Shown: positions 16,700 to 25,941, counted from the first letter of the stretch. The stretch is DNA of 64,000 nt from Halobacteriales archaeon QH_7_65_31 (GCA_003021785.1 PXQU01000016.1:460407-524406); one strand, 5' to 3'. Program-made: numbers and translations. Notes: generated by a model not told the origin, from the letters alone.

Positions 16700-18562
16700 G
16701 TGACAGACGACGCAGACGTGTCCCCGGAGCCGGCGATTCGTCAAATCGACGATGTGGACCTGACGCTCGACGGCTTCTACGACGCCCTCCAGTCGGTCGG
16801 TCGCCCGCTCGCGACGGCGAGCGAGCTGGCCCGCGAGCTCGATACTAACCAGACCGCCGCGCTCGCCGCGCTCGAATCCCTCGCCGAAACGGGCCGCATC
16901 GACTCGGCCGACGTGGCGACCGATCCGCGCGTCTGGTTCCCGAGCGACTACAAGGAGACGACAGACCGCGAGCGGGCCGTCGTCTTCCCCGGTCGGCGAC
17001 AGATCGTCGTCGACGGTCCCTCGCAGTTCACCCGCGCACAGCTCTCGCAGTTCGCCCATCTGGAGGACGCGAACCGCGAGTCCGGCTACGTGTACGAAGT
17101 CCGCGAGGAGGACGTGTGGAGCGCCCCCTACGACGAGTTCGAGTCGCTCCGGCAGACGATGCGACAGGCGCTCGGCCAGCGCGCCGACGCGCTCGAGGAG
17201 TGGGTGCGGTCGCAGTGGGAACGCGCCCGGAAGTTCCGGCTCTACAGCCACGAGGACGGCTACACCGTCTTAGAAGCGAAGAGTGCCGACCTGATGGGGA
17301 ACGTCGCCGACCGGGAGCTTGAGGACGGTGATCTCCGCGCGCTCATCTCGGATACGGAGGCGTGGATCGCCGACGATGCTGTCGCCACCGTGAAACGCAC
17401 GCTGTACGAGGCGGGCTACCCCGTCCTCGACACGCGCCATCTCGACACCGGCGACGACCTCCCCATCGATCTCGACGTGGACCTCCGGGAGTACCAACAC
17501 GAGTGGGTCAACCGCTTCACGGAGAAGCGGTCGGGGATCCTCGTCGGCCCGCCGGGCTCGGGGAAGACGGTCGCCGCGATGGGCATCATGTCTGCAATCG
17601 AGGGGGAAACGCTCGTCCTCGTCCCCGGTCGCGAACTCGCCGCTCAGTGGGCGGAGACCATTCTCGAACACACCTCGCTAACTGAGGACGCAATCGGGGA
17701 GTACCACGGCGGTAGCAAGGAGATTCGCCCCGTCACCATCGCCACCTACCAGACGGCGGGGATGGACCGCCACCGTCACCTGTTCGACGACCGGAAGTGG
17801 GGACTGATCATCTACGACGAAGTCCACCACATTCCGAGCCCGATTCATCGGCGCTCAGCGTCTCTACAGGCGAAATCACGGTTAGGGCTGTCGGCGACTC
17901 CAGTTCGGGAGGATGACAATCAAAAAGAAATCTACACCCTCATCGGCCCGCCGATCGGGACGAACTGGACGGCGCTGTTCGATGCCGGCTACGTCGCCGA
18001 GCCGGAAGTCGAAATCCGACTCATTCCGTGGAGCGACGACGAAGCGCGTCGGGCGTACGATGCCGCCGTCGGCCACGACGAGCGGAAGGCCGCCGCCGAG
18101 AACCCGGCGAAGCTCCCCGAGATCGAGGCGATACTCCGCGAGCACCGCGGCGGGAAGGCGCTCGTCTTCGTCGAGTATATCGAGCAGGGCGAACAGATCG
18201 CCGAGCGGCTCTCCGTGCCGTTCGTCTCCGGCGAGATGCCGCACGCTCGCCGGCGGAAGCTGTTCGACGAGTTCCGCCACGGGGGCCGCGACGTGCTCAT
18301 CGTCTCGCGTGTCGCCGACGAGGGGATCGACCTCCCGGGCGCGGAGATCGCGATCGCGGCCTCCGGACTCGGCGGAAGCCGCCGACAGGGCGCACAGCGG
18401 GCCGGGCGGACGATGCGTCCGGTCGGGAAGGCGCGGATGTACGTGCTCGCGACCCGCGCGAGCAGAGAGGAGGAGTTCGCTCGCTCGCGGACGCGCCATC
18501 TCCAAGGGAAAGGAATCCGCGTACAGGAGCGCGGGGCAGAGACGGCGACGGAGAGCGAGTAG
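16700..18562 (+). CDS. XPB/Rad25-type superfamily 2 DNA helicase
   Basis: About 620 residues. Walker A GPPGSGKT lies at about residue 283, the DEVH box (IIYDEVHHIPS) at about 371, motif III LSATP near 397 and motif VI (QRAGRTMRP) toward the C-terminus. The long N-terminal part resembles archaeal XPB homologues linked to repair and transcription. I chose GTG 16700, 25 nt after a CTTTTGTC box; an in-frame start at 16673 lies inside that box. The nuclease partner Bax1 is not in the window. Confidence 0.9.
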   Translation: MTDDADVSPEPAIRQIDDVDLTLDGFYDALQSVGRPLATASELARELDTNQTAALAALESLAETGRIDSADVATDPRVWFPSDYKETTDRERAVVFPGRRQIVVDGPSQFTRAQLSQFAHLEDANRESGYVYEVREEDVWSAPYDEFESLRQTMRQALGQRADALEEWVRSQWERARKFRLYSHEDGYTVLEAKSADLMGNVADRELEDGDLRALISDTEAWIADDAVATVKRTLYEAGYPVLDTRHLDTGDDLPIDLDVDLREYQHEWVNRFTEKRSGILVGPPGSGKTVAAMGIMSAIEGETLVLVPGRELAAQWAETILEHTSLTEDAIGEYHGGSKEIRPVTIATYQTAGMDRHRHLFDDRKWGLIIYDEVHHIPSPIHRRSASLQAKSRLGLSATPVREDDNQKEIYTLIGPPIGTNWTALFDAGYVAEPEVEIRLIPWSDDEARRAYDAAVGHDERKAAAENPAKLPEIEAILREHRGGKALVFVEYIEQGEQIAERLSVPFVSGEMPHARRRKLFDEFRHGGRDVLIVSRVADEGIDLPGAEIAIAASGLGGSRRQGAQRAGRTMRPVGKARMYVLATRASREEEFARSRTRHLQGKGIRVQERGAETATESE

Positions 18563-18592
18563 AGTCAAGTCGGTTCGCATCGACGAGCGGGT

Positions 18593-19111
18593 ATGGCCGA
18601 CGAGAGCAGAGCGGGACGACGCCACGACCGGCTGGAGCGGCGACCCGCCGACGGCCCACGGAACTCGATGTGGGCGAGCTGGAACCGCGAGAAGTCGCTG
18701 CCGCGTCTGGTGTACAACTACCTGCTCGTGGTGGTGGCGCGGCTGGTTCCCTCGCTCCGACTGCGTTCGTGGGCGCTGCGACGGCTGGGCGCGACGGTCG
18801 GTGACGGCGTCGGCTGGGGGCTGGAGGCGACGCCGGACGTGTTCTTTCCGGAGCGGCTCACGCTCGAAGACGACTGTATCGTCGGCTACGACGCCGTCTT
18901 GCTCTGTCACGAGTATCTGCAAGACGAGTACCGCGTCGGCGAGATCGTCGTCGGCGAGCGGGCGATGATCGGTGCGAACGCGACGGTGCTGCCGGGCGTC
19001 GAGATTGGCGCCGGCGCACAGGTCGCGGCGAACTCACTGGTCACGGCGGACGTGCCATCGGAGACGACCGTCGCGGGCGTGCCGGCCGAGCCGGTCGAAC
19101 ACGAGGGGTGA
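18593..19111 (+). CDS. Acyltransferase with left-handed beta-helix
   Basis: 172 residues. The C-terminal half has hexapeptide repeats (VVGERAMIGANATVLPGVEIGAGAQVAANSLV) forming a left-handed beta-helix, as in acetyltransferases. A hydrophobic helix (YNYLLVVVARLVPSL) in the first 60 residues may associate with the membrane. Target unknown. Confidence 0.85.
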   Translation: MADESRAGRRHDRLERRPADGPRNSMWASWNREKSLPRLVYNYLLVVVARLVPSLRLRSWALRRLGATVGDGVGWGLEATPDVFFPERLTLEDDCIVGYDAVLLCHEYLQDEYRVGEIVVGERAMIGANATVLPGVEIGAGAQVAANSLVTADVPSETTVAGVPAEPVEHEG

Positions 19112-19120
19112 CCTGCGTCT

Positions 19121-19567
19121 GTGACCTCACGAGTCGCCTCCGTCGGCGACCATCTCGCGACGAACCACCCCGAATATCGGAGTGGTGTCTACCGCGTCGT
19201 CGGGACCGACAACCAGCGGCTCACGCTCCTGCTGGTCGGCGATTCAGGCGGCAAGCGAATCCACACCGGACTGGTGATCTCCGTCGATCGGTCGACACTC
19301 GATTCGTTCGAGCCAGCCGAGCAGCCGCTACCGGACCGATCGGTCACCGAGACAGTGCTGTCGGGACTATCGATCGGCTACTGGTCGCTGCGAGCGAACG
19401 CGCGACAGCTTCGCGTGCGACCGATCCGGACGGCAGCCGTAGCAGTGCTGTTGGCTGGTGGGCTACTGCTGGACAGGCTCGATCTCGTCCCGGAGATCGT
19501 CGCGTCGGCAGCCGTCGTCACGGGAAGCGTTCTCGTCGTTCTCGTCGCGACCGGACGGCTGGGTTAA
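19121..19567 (+). CDS. Membrane protein with N-terminal soluble domain
   Basis: 148 residues from a GTG at 19121, with an N-terminal soluble part of about 85 residues and two C-terminal membrane segments (TAAVAVLLAGGLLLD and VVTGSVLVVLVAT). It is 9 nt after the acyltransferase stop, so probably co-transcribed. Its stop overlaps the convergent mscS stop. No recognised family. Confidence 0.65.
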   Translation: MTSRVASVGDHLATNHPEYRSGVYRVVGTDNQRLTLLLVGDSGGKRIHTGLVISVDRSTLDSFEPAEQPLPDRSVTETVLSGLSIGYWSLRANARQLRVRPIRTAAVAVLLAGGLLLDRLDLVPEIVASAAVVTGSVLVVLVATGRLG

Positions 19568-20367
19568 TCGCGAACGACGACGATCGTGTCGGCGAACACC
19601 TGATTGTTCGGGACGACGAACTCCTCCGTCTCGCCGTCGATCCGAGTGACGAACACGTCCACCTCCTGAACGATCCCGCGTCTGCCGCCGAGTTCGACCT
19701 CGTCACCGATCGCGTACGGCTCGGTGAGGAGCAGGTAGACGCCGGCCGCACCGGCAACGAGCAGTGGTTTCGTCGCCAGCCCGCCGATGAAGACGACACC
19801 GAAGGCGTACGCGCTGAGCAGGACCAACAGCGGGAGCGTCGCCACCCCGACCTGTGCGAGCGCGACGAGTCCGGCGACGTAGAAGACGCTGTACTTGACT
19901 GCAGCCGGAAGGACGTTCACCTCCGGTAGCTTGATCGAACGGAGCCGTTCGCGGAGATACAGCTCCAGCTTGTCACCGACGATGAATCCCGCGATGAGGA
20001 CGACGGCGGCGATGAACAGCTGCCGCAGAAAGCGACTGAATCGGTCGGTGATGATCGTCTGTGCCGGCGCGTTGAAGAGCTGAAGCGCGATGCTCGCGCC
20101 GAGCGCGAGCACGAACAGCCCCGAGAGATTCGCGAGGAGTCCGACCGTCGACGTGCCGACACTACGGGCCGTGCGTTCGAAGGGCGTCCCCTCGACCGCA
20201 CGGGGGATGTCGAACCGGTGGAGCAGTCGACTGATATACCGGCGCGCGAGACCGCCGGCGAACACACCGAGGATGAGGACGAGGATGCCGATGAAGAGGT
20301 CGAACCGCTCGGCGAGCAGCTGGTGGACACCGGCGACGAAGCCGCTCGCCCCCGAGTCGTGTGGCAT
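19564..20367 (-). CDS. MscS-family mechanosensitive ion channel
   Basis: 267 residues with four to five membrane segments followed by the MscS beta domain (EPYAIGDEVELGGRRGIVQEVDVFVTRI and VVPNNQVF). MscS channels release ions and solutes under hypo-osmotic stress. Its ATG is 1 nt after the dacZ stop, so the two form an operon, and c-di-AMP control of the channel is a plausible link. Confidence 0.9.
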   Translation of the reverse strand: MPHDSGASGFVAGVHQLLAERFDLFIGILVLILGVFAGGLARRYISRLLHRFDIPRAVEGTPFERTARSVGTSTVGLLANLSGLFVLALGASIALQLFNAPAQTIITDRFSRFLRQLFIAAVVLIAGFIVGDKLELYLRERLRSIKLPEVNVLPAAVKYSVFYVAGLVALAQVGVATLPLLVLLSAYAFGVVFIGGLATKPLLVAGAAGVYLLLTEPYAIGDEVELGGRRGIVQEVDVFVTRIDGETEEFVVPNNQVFADTIVVVRD

Positions 20368-20368
20368 C

Positions 20369-21175
20369 TCAGTACGCCTCCGGATCGAGTTCGAGGATCA
20401 GCTCACCGCCTTGGAAGGCGCGAATCAGCCCGTCGGACTCCGAGAGCGCGATCGAGACCGCGTTGGTCTCGCGCGTGATACCGGCCGCGGCCATGTGGCG
20501 TGCGCCGAGCCCCTTCGGGATATCGGTCCCCTCGGCGCTGGGTTCGAGATAGCGGTAGGCGCTCACGAGCTTCCCCGAGTCGGAGATGACGAACGCGCCG
20601 TCCAGCCGGGTGAACTCTTTCAGCATGACGTTCACGATCGGATCGCCGACGTGGACGTGTGATTTCTCGAACGGGTTGTACGAGAGCGGGCGGGACTTGT
20701 TCATCACCTTGCCGGCGTCGCCGACGACGAACAGCGCACCGACCTGTTTCCCTTTCTGCCCCTTCTTTCCGAGCTCGATCGCGACCTCGAACACGTCTCG
20801 GATGACGCTCGAATCGGCGCGCGATCCCGTGAACAGCGTGTACGCGCCGGAGTGTTCGAACTCGTTGACTGCAACGCGAGTGACGGTGTCGATCCCGTCG
20901 AAGACGGAGGTGACACAGCAGACGACGTGTTCCTCCTCAATGTAGCCGTTGTTCAGTGCGCCCTCCAGCCCGAAGCGGATGCGCTGTTGCACGTCGGCGA
21001 AGTCGACGGGAAGCTCGACGTACGCCTCCGCGTCTACGTCGTTCTCCGGGGCGATGACGACGGCCGGGAGGTCGCTCTCCACGACGGTCGTGTGGTAGCT
21101 CCCGGTCGGTGAGAACAGACACACCGCGTCCACGTCGCCGACGATCTCACCAAGCAGGTCACGGAGGTCGCTCAT
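20369..21175 (-). CDS. dacZ: Diadenylate cyclase DacZ (c-di-AMP synthase)
   Basis: 268 residues. The C-terminal DAC domain carries the DGA motif (RLDGAFVISDSGKL) and the RHR-type motif as GARHMAAAGITRETNAVSI. The N-terminal domain matches the archaeal DacZ form described in Haloferax volcanii. Start ATG 21175 is about 28 nt after a CTTTTTTC box. The pairing with mscS points to osmotic regulation; the reaction is 2 ATP to c-di-AMP. Confidence 0.92.
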   Translation of the reverse strand: MSDLRDLLGEIVGDVDAVCLFSPTGSYHTTVVESDLPAVVIAPENDVDAEAYVELPVDFADVQQRIRFGLEGALNNGYIEEEHVVCCVTSVFDGIDTVTRVAVNEFEHSGAYTLFTGSRADSSVIRDVFEVAIELGKKGQKGKQVGALFVVGDAGKVMNKSRPLSYNPFEKSHVHVGDPIVNVMLKEFTRLDGAFVISDSGKLVSAYRYLEPSAEGTDIPKGLGARHMAAAGITRETNAVSIALSESDGLIRAFQGGELILELDPEAY

Positions 21176-21321
21176 TGGCTGAAACTCTCGGTCTGCCGAA
21201 AAAAGGATTACGGGCAGGTGTCGGTCGCGTGACTGCCGGTCGTCGGACACGCGGCCCTGCGTCTCGCCTGCGACGGGGATCGTCTCCGAACGCTCTTTGC
21301 GGTCGCGAGCCACGCGCGAAT

Positions 21322-22014
21322 ATGTACGAGGGCGTCCACGCGGACCCGGACGGGGAGACCACTGTCGCTCGCCACGCCCTGACCGCCGCGACGTACGGCT
21401 ACGACGGCGTCGTCGTTCGGAATCACGGCGACCGCCAGACGGCGTACGACAGCGACGCCGTCGCGTCCGAGACCGGTATCGACGTGGTCGACGGCATCGA
21501 GCTCCGGAGCGACGACCGCACACAGCTGTCGCGGCTCGTCTCGCGGTATCGCGACCAGCGCACTCTTGTCGCGATCCACGGCGGCGACGACGGTATCAAT
21601 CGGTTCGCCTGCGAGGAGCCGATGGTGGACGTGCTCGCCCACCCGATGGCCGGGGACGGTGACGTGAACCACGTCCTCGCGAAGGCCGCCGCACGAAACA
21701 GCGTCCACGTCGAGTTCGACCTGTCGCCGGTAGTCACGGCCGACGGGGGAACACGCGTTCGGGCGCTTCGCGACCTCCGAAAGCTGCACGACATCGTGGA
21801 CTACTACGACACGCCCTACGTCGTGAGCCTGAACGCCGACTCGCATCTCGCGCTCCGTGCGCCGCGTGAGGTCGTGGCGGTCGCGACGCAGGCCGGCTTC
21901 GATCCAGAGTGGACTCGTGAGGGGCTTCGCGCGTGGGGAGCAATCGCCGAGCGAAACCGCGAGCGGCGCTCTGACTCCTTCCTCGAACCGGGGGTGCGAC
22001 TGGAGGACGAATGA
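21322..22014 (+). CDS. rnp3: Ribonuclease P protein component 3 (Rpp30)
   Basis: 230 residues of the Rpp30 TIM-barrel-like fold; part of the protein complement of archaeal RNase P that matures tRNA 5' ends. The stretches MYEGVHADPDGETTVARHAL, DVLAHPM and VVSLNADSHLALRAPREVV match Rpp30. Its stop overlaps the moaC ATG in an ATGA. The partner component 2 gene (pop5) is 5 kb away on the other strand. Confidence 0.92.
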   Translation: MYEGVHADPDGETTVARHALTAATYGYDGVVVRNHGDRQTAYDSDAVASETGIDVVDGIELRSDDRTQLSRLVSRYRDQRTLVAIHGGDDGINRFACEEPMVDVLAHPMAGDGDVNHVLAKAAARNSVHVEFDLSPVVTADGGTRVRALRDLRKLHDIVDYYDTPYVVSLNADSHLALRAPREVVAVATQAGFDPEWTREGLRAWGAIAERNRERRSDSFLEPGVRLEDE

Positions 22015-22493
22015 GCGACGACGACCTCACCCACACGGACGACTCGGGAGCCACGGAGATGGTCGACGTGGGTGCGAAACCCGACAGCCACCGCCGCGCC
22101 GTCGCGAGCGGCTCGATCCGGCTTCGGCCCGCGACGGTCGATGCCGTCCGCGAGAACGCCCTCCAGAAGGGCGATGTGCTCGCCGTCGCCCGGGTCGGGG
22201 CGATACAGGCGGTCAAACACGCGTGGGAGTCGATTCCGCTCTGTCACCAGATCCCCGTCTCGAACGTCGAGACGGCGTTCTCCCTTGGCGATGACCGTAT
22301 CGAACTCCGGGTGGCCGTCGAGACGACCGGCAAGACCGGCTGTGAGATGGAGGCACTCGAAGGGGTGACGACGGGACTCAACGTCGTCTGGGACATGGTG
22401 AAGGCCGCCGAGAAGGACGCTGAGGGGGAGTATCCAGAGACGCGAATCTCGGACGTAACAGTCGAATCGAAGAGAAAGAAGCGTCTCGACTAG
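22011..22493 (+). CDS. moaC: Cyclic pyranopterin monophosphate synthase MoaC
   Basis: 160 residues. The motifs VDVGAKPDSHRRAVASG, GAIQAVKHAWESIPLCHQIP and KTGCEMEALEGVTTGLNVVW are typical. It makes cyclic pyranopterin monophosphate in molybdenum cofactor synthesis. Translation is probably coupled to rnp3 by ATGA overlap. The TAG stop shares a CTAG with the convergent hflX stop. Confidence 0.95.
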   Translation: MSDDDLTHTDDSGATEMVDVGAKPDSHRRAVASGSIRLRPATVDAVRENALQKGDVLAVARVGAIQAVKHAWESIPLCHQIPVSNVETAFSLGDDRIELRVAVETTGKTGCEMEALEGVTTGLNVVWDMVKAAEKDAEGEYPETRISDVTVESKRKKRLD

Positions 22494-23797
22494 GACTCGG
22501 CGGCGAGATCGGCGGCCTTCGCGCGCGACTGCTCCACGACGCTCGGGCGAGCGGCGAACTCGATGACGACCTGCTCGCCGTAGTCCACGTCGTCGACGCT
22601 GGCGTGGTCGTGGACCCACGAGACGAGACTCATCGCGTCGTCGTTCATCGGTAAGACGAGTCGCTCGTGCTGATAGTCCGGAAGCTCGTCGCTCACGCGG
22701 TCGCGCAACGCGTCGACATCAGTTCCCTCCTGTCCGGAGACGGCGACGGGCGTGGGAGCCAGCGGCGAGAGGGCCTCTCGCTTGCGTGCCAGCTCCTCGT
22801 CGTCGACCTTGTCGATCTTGTTCAGGACGGTGACGATGGGCGCTTCGTTGCGCTCGTACAGCGTGTCGTGGCAGGTGACGAGCTTCTCGCGGATCGTCTC
22901 GATATCGTCGGAGATGTCCACGACCAGCAGGACGAGGTCAGCGCGATACACCTCGGAGAGCGTCGACTTGAACGACTCGACGAGCCAGTGGGGCAGATCG
23001 GCGATGAAGCCGACCGTATCGGTGACGAGCGCGGAGTGGTCGCCCATCTCCGCGCGGCGGGTCGTCGTTCCGAGGGTCGTGAACAGCCGGTTCTCGCTCT
23101 CGGCGGTCGTGTCGAGGTCCGGATGTGTGTCCTCGTTCTCGTTCACGTCGAGGTCGGCGGCGAGCCGCCGGAGGAGCGTGGACTTGCCGGCGTTGGTGTA
23201 GCCGGCCAGCGCGACGAGATCGAAGCCGGACTCGCGGCGCTGCTCGCGTCGGTGGGCCTCGGTCGACTCGATCCGGTCGAGCTCGTCGCTGATACGCGAG
23301 ATGCGCGCCTTGATGTCCTGCTCGCGCGACTCGTCGTACTCGCCGAGTCCCATGAAGCCGGGGCGTTCATCGCGCTTGGCGAGGGAGCTTTTGGCCTCCG
23401 CACGCGGGAGTTCGTAGCGTAGCTCGGCGAGCTCGACCTGTAGCTGGGCCTTCTTCGTCTGTGCGCGCTGACCGAAGATTTCGAGAATCAGCCGGAACCG
23501 GTCGAGGATCTCGACGGATTCGGGGAGCTTGTTCCCGATGTTGTACGTCTGGTACGGGCCGAGTCGGTTGTCGAAGATAACCGTCCGGGCGTCGGTCTCG
23601 CGAACGAACGCCGCCAGCTCCTCGACTTTCCCCTCGCCCAGACAGAAGGCGGGGTCCTCTTTGCGCTGTTGGGTCAGCTCGCCGACGACGTGGTAGCCGG
23701 CGGCTCCGGCAAGCTCTCTGATCTCGTCTGTGTCGGGAGCCGGGGCATCACCGCGCTTGGCGACGATCGCCGGGCCGTTGTGTGACTCTCCGTTCAC
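22490..23797 (-). CDS. hflX: GTPase HflX
   Basis: 435 residues. The HflX N-terminal domain (about 1-180) includes GEGKVEELAAFV and a coiled-coil segment. The G domain has the P-loop GYTNAGKSTLL at about 202, switch/G3 DTVGF, and NKIDK as G4. Ribosome-associated GTPase, implicated elsewhere in rescuing stalled ribosomes. Confidence 0.94.
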   Translation of the reverse strand: MNGESHNGPAIVAKRGDAPAPDTDEIRELAGAAGYHVVGELTQQRKEDPAFCLGEGKVEELAAFVRETDARTVIFDNRLGPYQTYNIGNKLPESVEILDRFRLILEIFGQRAQTKKAQLQVELAELRYELPRAEAKSSLAKRDERPGFMGLGEYDESREQDIKARISRISDELDRIESTEAHRREQRRESGFDLVALAGYTNAGKSTLLRRLAADLDVNENEDTHPDLDTTAESENRLFTTLGTTTRRAEMGDHSALVTDTVGFIADLPHWLVESFKSTLSEVYRADLVLLVVDISDDIETIREKLVTCHDTLYERNEAPIVTVLNKIDKVDDEELARKREALSPLAPTPVAVSGQEGTDVDALRDRVSDELPDYQHERLVLPMNDDAMSLVSWVHDHASVDDVDYGEQVVIEFAARPSVVEQSRAKAADLAAES

Positions 23798-23881
23798 TCA
23801 CGCCGAGATTGGGGACACGGGCACAAAAGTCCCGGTCCCCGGCGGTCGCGTAGACGTCACGACCCGTTCAGTGTGGACGCG

Positions 23882-24304
23882 CTACCGCTCACACCCTCCG
23901 AACGCTGACTCGGACGGCATATCTCTGAACTCACCGTCCGTCCCGACGCGAACGGTCACCGAGTAACAGTCTCCGCCTTTCGTCGGATACGTTCTCTCGA
24001 TCGAATCTCGTCCGTCATCGAGCGTAGCGGAAACCGTGTAGCTTCGAGGCTCGGTCGGTAGCCCGTCGTTCTGTGTGATGACCGGCTGTGGCTCCTCTGA
24101 CGGGGGAACCTCCGTACTGGTATCGTAGAACACGTCCGCCGACGATCGAACCCGTACTCGCACAGTGTGGGAGCTGTCGTCCATGTTCGACAGAACGATC
24201 TCGCCGAGACGGGTCTGCGATCGCTGACGGAACGAGGCGCACCCTGCAAGCGAACTCAGGCCAGCGCCCAATCCGACGAGAAACGTACGGCGGAGCGAGG
24301 ACAT
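23882..24304 (-). CDS. Lipoprotein with Tat-like signal
   Basis: 140 residues. The N-terminus is MSSLRRTFLVGLGAGLSSLAGC: twin arginines, a hydrophobic core and a lipobox (LAGC) with Cys 22, so it should be exported and lipid-anchored. The mature part is beta-rich (HTVRVRVRSSADVFYDTSTEV) and has two late Cys residues (KGGDC, GGCE). No known domain. Confidence 0.75.
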   Translation of the reverse strand: MSSLRRTFLVGLGAGLSSLAGCASFRQRSQTRLGEIVLSNMDDSSHTVRVRVRSSADVFYDTSTEVPPSEEPQPVITQNDGLPTEPRSYTVSATLDDGRDSIERTYPTKGGDCYSVTVRVGTDGEFRDMPSESAFGGCER

Positions 24305-24433
24305 AGCCGCGGAAACGGCACTGATCGTGTAATCGCTTCTGATTCGATCCGCGACTACATGATAGGGATAAGTTATTAGCGAACGGATATATCATGTGAT
24401 GTCATGCCAAGGTTCCAGCTACGATCCGAGCAT
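24305..24433. promoter_or_regulatory. AT-rich intergenic region between the lipoprotein and a membrane protein
   Basis: 129 bases visibly richer in A+T than the surroundings, with GATAAGTTATTAG (24364-24376) and GGATATATCATG nearer the next gene. It probably holds divergent promoters. Exact boxes cannot be assigned. Confidence 0.4.
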
Positions 24434-24814
24434 ATGAAACCAGCCACTATAGGAATAGTAACTGGATTGGTACATTTACTTATCTCCGTCCTGTTGTGGT
24501 ATCGGTTTGAGTTCGAGAGTTTACTTACGTTATTTTCATCTGAGACATTGTATGCGGCATACGTGGTAGTGGGAATGTTCGTAGTCGGGTTCGTTCCCGG
24601 TGTATTATACGCCCAGCAGCGAGCCGTGTCTCCGTTGTTCATCGTGGTTAGCTTACTCGTGTTAACTGGACTCGGAACGTGGCAGACCGTTCAGAGTGGT
24701 CTGACTCCCGTCGGTCCAACCCCGTTCGGCTGGTACACGCTTCTCTGGGTCGGCGTGCTCGTGATCGCGGGTCTCTTCGGAGGGGTCGAGCTTCAGATCG
24801 AGCAGTTGGGTTGA
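24434..24814 (+). CDS. Multi-pass membrane protein
   Basis: 126 residues with four predicted membrane segments, for example ATIGIVTGLVHLLISVLLW and LYAAYVVVGMFVVGFVPG. The first half of the gene uses AT-rich codons unlike its neighbours. ATG 24434 is preferred over 24404, which adds ten charged residues. No recognised family. Confidence 0.65.
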   Translation: MKPATIGIVTGLVHLLISVLLWYRFEFESLLTLFSSETLYAAYVVVGMFVVGFVPGVLYAQQRAVSPLFIVVSLLVLTGLGTWQTVQSGLTPVGPTPFGWYTLLWVGVLVIAGLFGGVELQIEQLG

Positions 24815-24884
24815 ACTGAAATCACGTCCGGCTCACCGCCCGTCTGCCACAAGAGTCATGCCCGTGGCTGTCGCCGTAGTGAGT

Positions 24885-25202
24885 ATGGTCGATATCAACG
24901 TACAACAGCTCGGTCTGGAACTCGGGTCGGGAGCCGTCATCGGCGGCATCATCGGCTTCGCGGCGAAGAAGGTCGCCAAGCTCATCGCCGTCCTCGTCGG
25001 AATCGAGCTGGCGCTGTTCAAATTCCTCGAATCCAGAGAGATACTCAGCGTCGACTGGGAGAAGCTGACCGGTGGATTCGTCGAAGCGAGTCAGAGCGCC
25101 GCCAACGGCGCGCCGCCGTCGTGGGTGAACACCATTCTCTCGACACTATCCGTTTCCGCCGGCTTCACCGGCGGTTTCATGCTGGGCTTCCGGCGGGCGT
25201 GA
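24885..25202 (+). CDS. FUN14 domain-containing membrane protein
   Basis: 105 residues. The FUN14-like pattern is seen in LGSGAVIGGIIGFAAKKVAKLIAVLVGIELALFKFLE and the terminal GGFMLGF. Two to three helices. ATG 24885 (MVDINVQQLG) is chosen; an upstream start at 24858 is also in frame. Function in archaea unknown. It is convergent with sdo1. Confidence 0.82.
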   Translation: MVDINVQQLGLELGSGAVIGGIIGFAAKKVAKLIAVLVGIELALFKFLESREILSVDWEKLTGGFVEASQSAANGAPPSWVNTILSTLSVSAGFTGGFMLGFRRA

Positions 25203-25203
25203 G

Positions 25204-25941
25204 CTACCGGGTCGCCAGCTCGTCTTTGTCCTTGACCACCTGCGTCTCGGCCTCGCCCGAGGAGACCTCGTTCACCAGCTCGTAGAAGTCGTTCTGCATC
25301 CCCGCCGGGAAGGTGACGACGCCGACCCACGAGCCGTCGTTCTGCCACTCCTCGCGTTCGAGCTCGCCGAACTCGCGCACCTTCGCCTGTCCGGAGCCGG
25401 CGTAGTCGGCCGGGAGCTGTGCGGCGACGGTGACCTCCTCGAATCGAATCGGAATGACGGGACGGAGCGCGTCGAGCGCGTCGTCCACCTGCTGTTGGGC
25501 CGGCGTCATCGGATCGACGGTGACGCCGGCCTCCTCCAGTGCGCGGTCGATGCGCTCGGGCGGATGTGGCGTATCGTTCTGCTGTGGGTTGATCCCGTTG
25601 CGCGCGATGATGTTGACGAGCCGGTTTCGCTTCTGCTCTTGCATCTCCTGACGCTGCTGGGCGGTGATCTGTATCTCCCCCCGATCGATAACCTCGGGAA
25701 TGATCGCTATCGGATCGGTCGTCTCGAACACCTCCTCCAGTGCGGACTCGGGCGGCCGGTCGCCGGCGGTGGCGTCCTCGAACACGTCCTCCGCGGCGAT
25801 CACGTCTTCGAGGTCCTCGTCGAACTCCTCGTCGAAGCTGCCGCGCTTGATCGCGAGCGCGGCGTCGGGATCGACGAGCACCTCGAACCGTTCGCCGTGA
25901 GACTCCAGCTGTGCGGTCACCGCGTCGTCGAGTGAGATCAT
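25204..25941 (-). CDS. Ribosome maturation protein SBDS (SDO1)
   Basis: 245 residues. The family stretches FEVLVDPDAALAIKRG and EIQITAQQRQEMQEQKRNRLVNIIARNGINP are clear, with three domains in order. It helps release anti-association factor from the large ribosomal subunit. It lies downstream of psmA and pop5, a conserved archaeal grouping, but has its own TATA-like box. Confidence 0.95.
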   Translation of the reverse strand: MISLDDAVTAQLESHGERFEVLVDPDAALAIKRGSFDEEFDEDLEDVIAAEDVFEDATAGDRPPESALEEVFETTDPIAIIPEVIDRGEIQITAQQRQEMQEQKRNRLVNIIARNGINPQQNDTPHPPERIDRALEEAGVTVDPMTPAQQQVDDALDALRPVIPIRFEEVTVAAQLPADYAGSGQAKVREFGELEREEWQNDGSWVGVVTFPAGMQNDFYELVNEVSSGEAETQVVKDKDELATR

